The notes under the pieces: model-generated
The model's database searches: none
Seen by the model: only the letters and a program-made list of their open reading frames with translations
What the model was told of the DNA's origin: nothing
Program-made: the position numbers and the translations under genes
Part shown: piece after piece, positions 25,957-33,925 of the stretch
Layout: every line of letters begins with the position of its first letter
Numbering within the stretch: the stretch's first letter is position 1
Assembly: GCA_964634885.1 (NCBI GenBank)
Contig: CAZWLN010000028.1
Location: 1-57,041, forward strand
Length of the DNA: 57,041 nt
Direction of reading: 5' to 3'
From: DAINRZ01 sp964634885
Lineage (GTDB): Bacteria; Bacteroidota; Ignavibacteria; Kapaibacteriales; UBA2268

Positions 25957-26040
25957 AAGATGGACTCCGCCTTGGCTTGTAATCTTAAGGTAGAGTCAGT
26001 CTTTCCTACCGTCCTGACTTCTTAGGTGGAGTCCATCTTC
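25957..26040. repeat. Inverted-repeat intergenic element (AGATGGACTCC family)
   Basis: Outer arms AAGATGGACTCC (25957-25968) and GGAGTCCATCTT (26028-26039) are perfect 12-bp complements around ~59 bases that contain further GGTAG/CTACC and AGTCAG/CTGACT pairings. The left arm with its CCTT extension recurs at 56620-56637. It ends 16 bases from the stop of the minus-strand YD-like gene and may also act as its terminator. Confidence 0.7.
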
Positions 26041-26055
26041 TAATGGATTGTCACT

Positions 26056-27240
26056 TCAGTCAAATATATATTCTGTCTTATAATCAGGCTTTCCATTTGT
26101 AGATAGACTTTCTTCAATAATATTGCCATATTTATCATATTTATATTTGCTATGCGATATGCCACATTCGTCAGTCAGCCACTCATCAGTCATGTTTCCC
26201 CCGGCGTCATACTTATAAACGATCTTATCCTCTAAACGCCCGGAAAAAGTGTCATGGCGAAATATTTTTACTCTTTTATCCCCGCCATATATATATGTGA
26301 ATTTACCCACATCGCAACTGCCGCATTCTCCGGTATAAGAATAATATATCATTTTTAAAGTGTCGCCGTTCCTGTCATATTTTGTAATATGCCTTCTGTT
26401 CAGTGACCCGTCCCCATTATATTCAATGCTCTCAATTTCTCTGCCGTTCCTGTCATAAATGTATTTTCTGATTGTCATTTCGGTACCGTCGGGCTTTTGG
26501 TTTACTACTACCGCCGGTTTACCGTTTTCGTTATAAATATATTTCTTCGTAATTTTCGGTTTATTGTCCGCATAGTACTTCATCAGGATAATGCTGTCCT
26601 TATCATTATACTCATAATACCATGCTCTGATTTCCCGGGAACGATTAATCTTATCATACGAAAGGCTGAACCTATCCCGCCCTTTACCGTCAAATACACT
26701 GAGCCTCAGATAGCTTAAAATACCTTCCCTGTCGTACTCCATATAAGCAGTCTCATTTCCTTTGCTGTCGGACAAGACCCTGACGACACCGGTAATATTA
26801 CCTTCCCGGGAATAGTCGATATTTACGCTGTCCCTGCCGTTGGAAGAATAGTAATTCCGGGAGTAATTCCAAACAATGCCGCCGGCAGACCATTTCATAC
26901 TTAAGACAAACCTGTTACTATCGTCATACCGGGTAATCTCCCTGCTGCTTAATTGCCCGTTGCTGCCGTAATAGAGGAACTCCGAAGTTTTTTCCATGTC
27001 ATTTTTTATTCGTATCCAACGCCTTTTAAGGCTGTCGCCTGCATTAACCAGTTCCTCACACATTTTCCCGTTTTCATCGTAATGATAGACCCAATCCATC
27101 GTTCTTTGACTCTTTTTACCTTCATAAGATGTTCCAAAAACAGTGCAACGGCGGTAACCGCCTTTAACGATGTCCGGAGCCTCACCGTAAGCAGAAAGAG
27201 TAATCGTAAACAACAATATAAGTAAAATCGAATACTTCAT
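26056..27240 (-). CDS. Secreted YD-like repeat protein, minus-strand copy 2
   Basis: 394 residues. The signal peptide (KYSILLILLFTITLSAYG) is followed by PDIVKGGYRRCTV, the N-terminal signature shared by all four family members in the window. The body has ~14 short repeats centred on YDENGK, YDDSNR, YDREGI, YDKINR, YNENGK, YDRNGR, YDRNGD, YDAGGN and YDKYGN. Before the last repeats is YTGECGSCDVGKFTYIYG, with a CxxC not present in the plus-strand pair. It ends in KTEYIFD. No T9SS domain or lipobox, so probably periplasmic or secreted by another route. Function unknown; resembles RHS/YD beta-strand repeats. Confidence 0.8.
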   Translation of the reverse strand: MKYSILLILLFTITLSAYGEAPDIVKGGYRRCTVFGTSYEGKKSQRTMDWVYHYDENGKMCEELVNAGDSLKRRWIRIKNDMEKTSEFLYYGSNGQLSSREITRYDDSNRFVLSMKWSAGGIVWNYSRNYYSSNGRDSVNIDYSREGNITGVVRVLSDSKGNETAYMEYDREGILSYLRLSVFDGKGRDRFSLSYDKINRSREIRAWYYEYNDKDSIILMKYYADNKPKITKKYIYNENGKPAVVVNQKPDGTEMTIRKYIYDRNGREIESIEYNGDGSLNRRHITKYDRNGDTLKMIYYSYTGECGSCDVGKFTYIYGGDKRVKIFRHDTFSGRLEDKIVYKYDAGGNMTDEWLTDECGISHSKYKYDKYGNIIEESLSTNGKPDYKTEYIFD

Positions 27241-27499
27241 TTATTACCTATATATTAGAAGTAATTGCATAAATCAATTATAAGAAATATTCTGACTGGA
27301 AACAAGTGATTTCTATGATCTTAGATTTTTCTAATTAAAGATTATATGATTAATCAGGTTGTCAACAAACTGATTGTATAATCGAAACAATAGTAATCCT
27401 GAATCTTACCCGGTTTGAATTACCCTGCTAATATTCTTTCACAAAGGGAATACTTGAAGGCCTGCATTTGATCTTCGGCAGGTTAGAAACACAAAGCCC

Positions 27500-28684
27500 T
27501 TATTCAAATTTATATTCGGATTTGAAAGAAGGCTTTCCGTTCGTATAATCACTTCTTTCAATAATATTCCCATATCTGTCATATTTATATCTGGTAAGAC
27601 AAAAGCCTTCAGTATCATATGCCCACTCCCCGGTCAGGTTCCCGTTTTTGTCATATCTGTAAACATATTTTTCCCTGAATTTTCCATCAATTGATTCCCA
27701 GAGCAATTCCCTGATTCTGTTCTTTTTGCCGTATGTTATAGTTTCCTTGCCTACATCGCAGTGTTCACATCTTCCTGAATAGACGCACAACACAATTTTT
27801 ACAGTGTCTCCGTTCCTGTCGTACACGGAAGAGCGTTTGCTTTTTACTTTCCCGCTGTGTTCATATTCGACTTGTTCAGTAACGTAGCCGAATTCGTTGT
27901 ATTTATGGCTGCTGACTTTCCGGACGGACCCGTCGGGGTTCCGGCGGACAATCTCAGACAATTTATTATTTCCATCATATTTATAAATCAATTCAGACAC
28001 AAGCCTGTTATTCGAATAAGACTTTTCAACTACTATACTGTCCTTATCATTATATTCATAATACCATGCACAAATTTCCTGGGAACGATTAATCTCATCA
28101 TAAGAAACAGTGTACTTCTTTCGCCCTTTGCTGTCGAATACACACATCCACAGATACTTTAAAAAACCATCCCCGTCGTACTCCATATATACGGTCTCAT
28201 TTCCTTTGTTGTCGGACAGCACCCTGACAATACCCGTAATTTTACCTTCAGGGGAATAGTCGATAGTAACGCTGTCCCTGCCATTTGCTGTATAGTAGTT
28301 ACAGGTGGAATTCCAAACAATGCCGCCGGCGGAGTATTCCGTACTGGTGACAAACCTGTTTTCGTCGTCATAGCGGGTAATCTCCCTGCTGCTTAATTGC
28401 CCGCTGAAGTTGTAATCGATGAATTCAGAAGTTTTTGCCCTGTTATTTTTTATTCGTATCCAACGCCTTTTGAGGCTGTCGCCTTCATTAGCCAGTTCCT
28501 CACACATTTTCCCGTTTTCATCATAATGATAGACCCAGTCCAGTGTCCTTTCACTCTTTTTCCCTTCATATCTTGTATTGAAAACAGTGCAACGGTGGTA
28601 ACCGCCTTTGACTGTACCCGGGCCTAAACTGTAAGCTGAAAGAGAAATCGTAAACAACAATATAAGTATAATCGAATACTTCAT
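27500..28684 (-). CDS. Secreted YD-like repeat protein, minus-strand copy 1
   Basis: 394 residues, identical in length to its neighbour at 26056-27240 and similar throughout, so a tandem duplicate. The signal peptide (KYSIILILLFTISLSAYS) is followed by PGTVKGGYHRCTVFNTRYEGKK. YD-type repeats follow (YDENGK, YDDENR, YDGDGF, YDEINR, YDGNNK, YNEFGY, YDRNGD, YDKNGN, YDRYGN). The family motif here is YSGRCEHCDVGKETITYG. It ends in KSEYKFE. The two minus-strand members share a 5' region around TTATCACCTATATATT and probably the same kind of promoter. No enzymatic motif is visible. Confidence 0.8.
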   Translation of the reverse strand: MKYSIILILLFTISLSAYSLGPGTVKGGYHRCTVFNTRYEGKKSERTLDWVYHYDENGKMCEELANEGDSLKRRWIRIKNNRAKTSEFIDYNFSGQLSSREITRYDDENRFVTSTEYSAGGIVWNSTCNYYTANGRDSVTIDYSPEGKITGIVRVLSDNKGNETVYMEYDGDGFLKYLWMCVFDSKGRKKYTVSYDEINRSQEICAWYYEYNDKDSIVVEKSYSNNRLVSELIYKYDGNNKLSEIVRRNPDGSVRKVSSHKYNEFGYVTEQVEYEHSGKVKSKRSSVYDRNGDTVKIVLCVYSGRCEHCDVGKETITYGKKNRIRELLWESIDGKFREKYVYRYDKNGNLTGEWAYDTEGFCLTRYKYDRYGNIIERSDYTNGKPSFKSEYKFE

Positions 28685-28763
28685 TTATCACCTATATATT
28701 TGAAGCAATTGCAATATTCAAATATAATGCTTACTCAACCGTAAAGCAAATATATCCGTCTGA

Positions 28764-28800
28764 AAAATACCCGGTGCGGCATTCATTGTACACCGCACCG
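28764..28800 (-). terminator. Terminator after the MuiA/DUF4139 gene
   Basis: CGGTGCGG (28772-28779) pairs with CCGCACCG (28793-28800), 8 bp, loop 13. On the minus strand it is followed by GTATTTTTC. It lies 12 bases past the stop of the minus-strand gene. Confidence 0.8.
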
Positions 28801-28812
28801 ATGAAGTAAATA

Positions 28813-30537
28813 TTATTTTATCTCGATGATTGAATTGCCGGGAATAGTCATGGTGTATGCCAGCTCCTTAGAGACCGATTCTCCCGGCTTCAGCTCCAGT
28901 ACCCATTTAATAATTCCTGTCTTCTTGTTGTGGCTCCCTCCGGAGACTTCGAGCACTTCCACACTAATTTCGTCAATGGCTGAAACCGGTACCTGGTCCT
29001 CGACAACAATTTTTACCGGTTTTGTTTTGTTGTTCCGGATTGCAATCTCAAAACCAAAAGACTTCTCCTTGTTTGAACTGAGGAATTTGCCTTCACTGTA
29101 TTTCCTGACGGGTGTCCGTTTAACAACCACATCCCTGTCTGCTGCTACGGCAACGGACAAGACGCTGTCTGTGGTTTCAGGATTGATGACGGTCCTGCCG
29201 TTGTAGGAATTTTCATAATAAACATTAGCATTGCCATACATCAGGTTCAGTTCCGCCCTGTTTTTTATTTTTGCAATAACAAAAGCAGATTCTCTCCAGT
29301 TAGGCCTGGCATAATACTCATATTCTGCTTCGGCCTCCTTCTTTCCGAGGACAACGTTATTATACCTGTCGTCAGAAGGAATGGTATATCTCAGTTCCGG
29401 CCTGAATTCACAGCTCACATTCCTCGAATAGCCGGTGACGGTTCCTTGCATGTCATCATAGTCCACAGGCTTTCCGCCGGGTACATCACCGTATTCTGCA
29501 CTAAATCCGCCCTTTGATTTATATATTATTTCACCGTCCGGTAAAGTAGCGGATACCTCATAGCCATCCACCCTGACCTGTGTCTCGGAGGCACGGGCGC
29601 CCCTGACAGACCAGCCCGCCCCTGTGGACAGCGTCCCAGAGCTTACGCCGACAACACCATAGCCACTTTTGGCTGGATTGACGAGATTTGCGAAAAGGGT
29701 ACTGATCTTTGGCATATCCAGGCAGATCAAAGGATTGCCGGTCGAAAGGGTCAGTCCCACATCATCCCAGTCGATGCCGCTGTTCTGGCGCACTTTCGCT
29801 TTGTACTGCAATTCAGGCATTGACTCCAGGTTTTTTATTTTCAGGTTATATTCCGGCACCCAGGAAGCCTGCGTGATATAGTAGGTAAGAAAGATATCCG
29901 TCGTCATTGCCGAATTGCTGTTGATGACAACTTCCACATAGCTTTCGTTACTGTTGGTTCTGTCTTTAGTCGTAATGGCAATAAGCCTTTGGTTCATCGA
30001 ATTCTTTTTTTCAGCCAGTGTTTCAATTGCTCCGTCGAGCTTCAGGATTCTGTTATTAACCTCAGTAAACCTGGACCTGAAAAAATCGGCCATCTCCTTC
30101 AACTGGGCTGCATTGATGCCGTTGCTGCCGCCAATTGACCGGTTTTCCTTCAGCATCTCTAATTCCTGTTCCAAAGCTGTTATTTCGTTGCCTATCTCCC
30201 TCACCCTGTAATCGGTATCTTTGACGGAATCCTCAATCGCAACCATTGCCGGAGTTTTCGCGAGAGGTGCAATATCACGCTTCAAGGCGACGGACATAAT
30301 CTCAGCCTCCCTCGACAATCCGGCGCGAAGGCTGTTTTCTACGGCGACGCCGGAGATGCCCCTGACTTTAACGATGTTCTTACCTTCGGACAGTTTAACT
30401 TTTGTCGAATGGAACATTTCGGCGCCCTGAAGGTAAACTTTGACGCTGTCTGTTCTTGCTTTGACGTCGGTTTGTTCAGCGGACGCTGCGGTACACCACA
30501 TTAATGCCAGCATAACGATGCAATTCCAGGTTTTCAT
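28813..30537 (-). CDS. MuiA-type protein (DUF4140/DUF4139) with a TonB-plug-like insert
   Basis: About 574 residues from the ATG at 30537, where GGGAG lies 7 bases upstream. The signal peptide ends at ASA. An N-terminal DUF4140 region (VKVYLQGAEMFHSTKVKLSEG), a coiled coil (residues ~100-190), then DUF4139 (YYITQASWVPEYNLKI, NSGIDWDDVGLTLSTGNP, the closing LKPGESVSKELAYTMTIPG) match the mucoidy-inhibitor MuiA family. In the middle lies WSVRGARASETQVRVDGYEV and, ~20 residues on, GGFSAEYGDVPGG, which read like the plug domain of TonB-dependent receptors. Probably periplasmic or surface; family function is poorly defined. Confidence 0.85.
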   Translation of the reverse strand: MKTWNCIVMLALMWCTAASAEQTDVKARTDSVKVYLQGAEMFHSTKVKLSEGKNIVKVRGISGVAVENSLRAGLSREAEIMSVALKRDIAPLAKTPAMVAIEDSVKDTDYRVREIGNEITALEQELEMLKENRSIGGSNGINAAQLKEMADFFRSRFTEVNNRILKLDGAIETLAEKKNSMNQRLIAITTKDRTNSNESYVEVVINSNSAMTTDIFLTYYITQASWVPEYNLKIKNLESMPELQYKAKVRQNSGIDWDDVGLTLSTGNPLICLDMPKISTLFANLVNPAKSGYGVVGVSSGTLSTGAGWSVRGARASETQVRVDGYEVSATLPDGEIIYKSKGGFSAEYGDVPGGKPVDYDDMQGTVTGYSRNVSCEFRPELRYTIPSDDRYNNVVLGKKEAEAEYEYYARPNWRESAFVIAKIKNRAELNLMYGNANVYYENSYNGRTVINPETTDSVLSVAVAADRDVVVKRTPVRKYSEGKFLSSNKEKSFGFEIAIRNNKTKPVKIVVEDQVPVSAIDEISVEVLEVSGGSHNKKTGIIKWVLELKPGESVSKELAYTMTIPGNSIIEIK

Positions 30538-30655
30538 GACATATCTCCCGTATGAGTATTTCAATTACTATTATTATTATGACACAACTACGCGGGTAAA
30601 AGTTACAGGAATATTTGTATTAGCGTATTATTAACAATCCACAAGTTGAGAATAA

Positions 30656-30688
30656 TAAAAAAAAGGCTCCCTTAATCCCGGAAGCCTT
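30656..30688 (-). terminator. Terminator after the small lipoprotein gene
   Basis: Minus-strand AAGGCTTCC / GGGAGCCTT hairpin (one G-U pair, loop of 8) followed by a long T run (complement of 30656-30664), 30 bases past the stop at 30718. Confidence 0.88.
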
Positions 30689-30717
30689 CTGTTTATATAT
30701 GCTCTTAGTTTCTGATA

Positions 30718-31200
30718 CTAATTAACAATATAGGTAATATGGAACTGGACACTGTCGGCCGTATCTTCAGCAACATAGGCAGTAAATTTGATTTTTGTAG
30801 TACCGGTACTATTTGCGGGATATAAAATAAGATGGAAATCGCCGGAAGTAGTACTTTCATTGGCGGCAAGAACCTTAGGAGATCCTGATATTGTAGGGGT
30901 TCCCTCCTTCACCTCTAAGCAATTTTGCCAGTCGCAAAATGATACCACATGGTTAAAAGCTAATTCTTCAATTTCAGCTTTTATCATCAGGTTCTTTGAA
31001 GAAGCAGATATATTCTTAATTATTGCTGCTGCAGGAATTTCAGAACTGTCGGCATAGCCGTTCACAACGTTGTCATAGCTTACAATTTGGAAGCTTTTCA
31101 CTTTTTCCACCGGTTTCGTCGTATTATCATCGTCGTCGCAGGAATTCATCAACACAACGGTCATCGTCAGCGCCAAAGCAAAACATATCAATTTTTTCAT
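30718..31200 (-). CDS. Small predicted lipoprotein
   Basis: 160 residues. The signal peptide ends in LMNSCDDDD (Cys20) with the acidic tail common to surface-exposed Bacteroidota lipoproteins. The mature part looks beta-rich (IIKNISASSKNLMIKAEIEEL, DFHLILYPANSTGTTKIKF), consistent with one immunoglobulin-like or CARDB-like sandwich, and has a short CDWQNC segment with two cysteines that may form a disulfide. No family recognised with confidence. It has its own terminator and is divergent from the thioredoxin gene, with a 10-bp inverted repeat between them. Confidence 0.7.
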   Translation of the reverse strand: MKKLICFALALTMTVVLMNSCDDDDNTTKPVEKVKSFQIVSYDNVVNGYADSSEIPAAAIIKNISASSKNLMIKAEIEELAFNHVVSFCDWQNCLEVKEGTPTISGSPKVLAANESTTSGDFHLILYPANSTGTTKIKFTAYVAEDTADSVQFHITYIVN

Positions 31201-31267
31201 AGGATCCTCAAAAATTTAGTAATAAAAAAATCATATTTCATTCTATATTAATATTTATTTTTAATAT

Positions 31268-31298
31268 TTTACGAATAAAAACGTATCATATTCGTAAA
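31268..31298. promoter_or_regulatory. Operator-like inverted repeat between divergent genes
   Basis: TTTACGAATA (31268-31277) and TATTCGTAAA (31289-31298) are perfect 10-bp complements with an 11-base spacer. It lies in the AT-rich spacer between the small lipoprotein gene (minus) and the TlpA-like gene (plus), ~66 bases from each start. The size and symmetry fit a dimeric regulator site; the regulator is unknown. Confidence 0.5.
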
Positions 31299-31363
31299 TT
31301 ATTCTATATAAACGTTAAATATGGAAAAAAAGTGGATTTTGCAATAAATATTGATGAGGAAGT

Positions 31364-31876
31364 ATGAAAAAAGTTAATCTGTTAGTAGCGTTGTTCGTGT
31401 TGGCAGGTGTAATGATCGGGTTTTCACAGGACATAAAGAATATTCCTTCAGTTGCCGTAAAGAATCTGAACAATGAAACTGTTGACACAAAGACCTTTTC
31501 CAATAACGGCAGGCCTTTTGTCATTAATTTCTGGGCTACCTGGTGCAAGCCATGCATACAGGAACTCAACGCCATCCACGAAGTGTACGCCGACTGGCAG
31601 GCACAGACAGGAGTAAAGATATATGCAATTTCTATCGACGACTCCCGCAGCAGCCGCAAAGTAGCGCCTTTTGTCAAAGGACGCGGCTGGACCTTCGACG
31701 TTTACCTCGACGAGAACAGCGACCTGAAACGTGCCCTTGCTGTTAACAACCCCCCTCACACTTTCCTGTTCAACGGTAAGGGTGAATTGGTGTGGCAGCA
31801 CAACGGTTATGCACCCGGCGACGAGGAAGAACTCCTTGCCAAAATCAAAGAACTGCTCGCTGAAGAAAATAAATAG
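31364..31876 (+). CDS. TlpA-like periplasmic thioredoxin
   Basis: 170 residues with signal peptide (ending near IGFSQ). It has a thioredoxin fold of the AhpC-TSA/redoxin TlpA-ResA type: FVINFWATWCKPC places the active-site CxxC at Cys61 and Cys64. The family cis-proline lies in NNPPHTFLF, and GELVWQHNGYAPGDEEEL closes the domain. TlpA/ResA proteins reduce disulfides in exported proteins, for example apocytochrome c (family knowledge). No cytochrome maturation genes are adjacent. ATGAGGAAGT before the ATG is a good ribosome binding site. A strong terminator follows. Confidence 0.92.
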   Translation: MKKVNLLVALFVLAGVMIGFSQDIKNIPSVAVKNLNNETVDTKTFSNNGRPFVINFWATWCKPCIQELNAIHEVYADWQAQTGVKIYAISIDDSRSSRKVAPFVKGRGWTFDVYLDENSDLKRALAVNNPPHTFLFNGKGELVWQHNGYAPGDEEELLAKIKELLAEENK

Positions 31877-31894
31877 CTATTAGTAAATATTCGC

Positions 31895-31924
31895 ACAAAA
31901 GACGCAGTTCCCTGCGTCTTTTGT
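31895..31924 (+). terminator. Terminator after the TlpA-like gene
   Basis: ACAAAAGACGCAG (31895-31907), loop TTCC, CTGCGTCTTTTGT (31912-31924): 13 perfect pairs with T-rich 3' arm. The A-rich 5' arm makes it usable in both directions. Confidence 0.88.
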
Positions 31925-31951
31925 CATTAATAACTCAATGTTTATAATTAA

Positions 31952-33847
31952 TTGAAAAATAACTTAGTGGAAAAAAAAGACATATACACCGGGGAAGAAG
32001 GATTCTACCGACTCATGCGTAAAGTCGTGAAGTTTGTGAGGCCATTCCTTCGCCTGCTACTCCTTTCAGTCTTTCTTAATGCCCTGTTTTCGGTCTTCTC
32101 CGCCGTAACGGTAACGACAATTAAGCCGATTACTAAAATCATCTTCTCATCCGGGGATTCGACTCAAACAGAAGCCGTTGCCCCCGAAACGACACAGGCG
32201 AATGATGTCGATTTCACCGACAAACTCAAAGACACATTCTTCAAGGGAATGGAAGACATGATACTGGTGAAAGGCGATTTTACCGCTACCCTCATCAATC
32301 TCAGCATTTTCATCATTTTTGTTTTCATCCTCAAGAACCTGTTCAAGTACTGGGGAACCATCATCAACATACAGCTCCAGGAGGGCGTCATCAAGTCCAT
32401 CAGGGATAAGCTGTTCAGTAAGCTCATGTCCCTGTCTGTCGATTACTTCGAGAAGACCAAGGAAGGGACACTCATTTCGATTCTTACCAACGACGTAGCC
32501 GTCGTCAATAAAACTGCCATCATGGCCATTACCGATACCATCCGCGAAGCAATCCAGGTAATAATATTCCTGCTGCTTCTGCTTTCGATATCGCCCTACC
32601 TGACGATGATTGCTTTCAGTACAAGCGTCATAAGCCTGCTGATACTAAAGATTGCCGTCAAGTACCTGAGAAGGTACGCCAAAAGAATGCAAACCGCCAT
32701 GGCGGACTACACTTCGTCGATGCAGGAATCCATCGCCGGCATAAGGGTCGTCAAGGCCTACAACGCCGAAACAACCGTTTCTAAGCGGTTCATCGCCCAG
32801 ACGCTCAAATACGTCAAGTCAGCAGTGAAACACAGGAAAATTGTCCAGATCATACCGTCAGCCAATGAAATATTCGCCATTGCAGCACTCTGCGTTGTGC
32901 TGTATGTCGGCGGCACACAGGTACACGACGGCTCCTTGGCTCCGGACGACCTCTTCCTGTTCCTGTTCTCTCTCTTTTCCATCCTTTCACCTATTGCGTC
33001 CGTTTTCAACCAGGTCTCGGAGTTCCAGCACGGCTATATCTCCGCCCAGCGCGTTTTCAGCATACTAAACCGCGAACCAAGCGTCGAAACCGGTAAGGAC
33101 GAAGTAACCGAACTGAAGGAGGCAATCGAGTTTAAGAATATTAATTTCAAGTATATCGACGCTCCTGTAATCAAAAATGTCAGCCTGACGATTCCCAAGA
33201 ACAAGAAGATCGCCTTCGTGGGAGCAAGCGGCAGCGGCAAATCCACAATGCTCGACCTGCTCATCAGGTTCTATGATCCGGTCGAAGGAGAGATTACCAT
33301 CGACGGGAAAAACATCAGGGAACTGACCTTGCAGTCTTACCGTTCCCTGTTCGGCATCGTGGCCCAGGAAACGATACTCTTTAACGATACGGTTGCCAAC
33401 AACATAAGGTTCGGATTAGAGAACGCAACGATGGAGCAGGTAATCGAAGCGTCAAAGATGGCCAATGCCTACGATTTCATCATGAAATTGCCCGATGGTT
33501 TCGATACCTTCGTCGGAGACCGCGGCATCATGCTTTCCGGCGGCGAAAGGCAGCGCGTGGCGATTGCCAGGGCATTGCTGCGCAACCCGCAGATACTCGT
33601 TTTCGACGAGGCAACGTCAGCGCTCGACGCCGAATCCGAAAAGGTAGTACAGGAAGCCATTAATGTTTCGCTCAGGAACAGGACTGCCGCCATCGTCGCT
33701 CACCGCCTGTCAACCATCATCGACTGCGACGAGATTGTCGTTTTCGAACACGGCAGGATAATCGAGCGGGGCACTCACTCAGAGCTGATAGAACAGAACG
33801 GGGTTTACAAGAAACTTTGCGAGCTGCAGTTCAGGGAAAACGGGTAA
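31952..33847 (+). CDS. MsbA-type ABC exporter (fused permease and ATPase)
   Basis: Up to 631 residues. The N-terminal half is an ABC exporter transmembrane domain with about six helices (for example LFSVFSAVTVTTIKPI, LINLSIFIIFVFILKNLF, VIIFLLLLLSISPYLTMIAF). The C-terminal ATPase has Walker A GASGSGKST, Q-loop IVAQE, signature LSGGERQR, Walker B ILVFDEATSALD and switch His in IVAHRLSTI. MsbA/LptA-like exporters flip lipid A-core or other lipids; substrate unproven. The start is uncertain: TTG at 31952 lacks a Shine-Dalgarno, as does GTG at 31967, and ATG at 32015 would still leave a complete protein. Confidence 0.9.
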   Translation: MKNNLVEKKDIYTGEEGFYRLMRKVVKFVRPFLRLLLLSVFLNALFSVFSAVTVTTIKPITKIIFSSGDSTQTEAVAPETTQANDVDFTDKLKDTFFKGMEDMILVKGDFTATLINLSIFIIFVFILKNLFKYWGTIINIQLQEGVIKSIRDKLFSKLMSLSVDYFEKTKEGTLISILTNDVAVVNKTAIMAITDTIREAIQVIIFLLLLLSISPYLTMIAFSTSVISLLILKIAVKYLRRYAKRMQTAMADYTSSMQESIAGIRVVKAYNAETTVSKRFIAQTLKYVKSAVKHRKIVQIIPSANEIFAIAALCVVLYVGGTQVHDGSLAPDDLFLFLFSLFSILSPIASVFNQVSEFQHGYISAQRVFSILNREPSVETGKDEVTELKEAIEFKNINFKYIDAPVIKNVSLTIPKNKKIAFVGASGSGKSTMLDLLIRFYDPVEGEITIDGKNIRELTLQSYRSLFGIVAQETILFNDTVANNIRFGLENATMEQVIEASKMANAYDFIMKLPDGFDTFVGDRGIMLSGGERQRVAIARALLRNPQILVFDEATSALDAESEKVVQEAINVSLRNRTAAIVAHRLSTIIDCDEIVVFEHGRIIERGTHSELIEQNGVYKKLCELQFRENG

Positions 33848-33870
33848 TCCGGCGCCCCCGAAGAAATAAT

Positions 33871-33904
33871 TAAGCCCCTCTCTCCACCGGGAAAGAGGGG
33901 CTTA
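33871..33904. terminator. Bidirectional terminator between ABC exporter and ilvE
   Basis: TAAGCCCCTCT (33871-33881) and AGAGGGGCTTA (33894-33904), 11 perfect pairs, between two convergent genes. T-tracts on both sides are weak (TATATTTA and ATTATTTC). Confidence 0.75.
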
Positions 33905-33925
33905 TATTTATCGATAGAACCTGAA

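Noticed and set aside
31952..32015. ABC exporter gene might be truncated because it lacks an ATG near the 5' end
   Set aside because: All transmembrane helices and ATPase motifs are present; TTG, GTG or ATG (32015) starts all give a full exporter.
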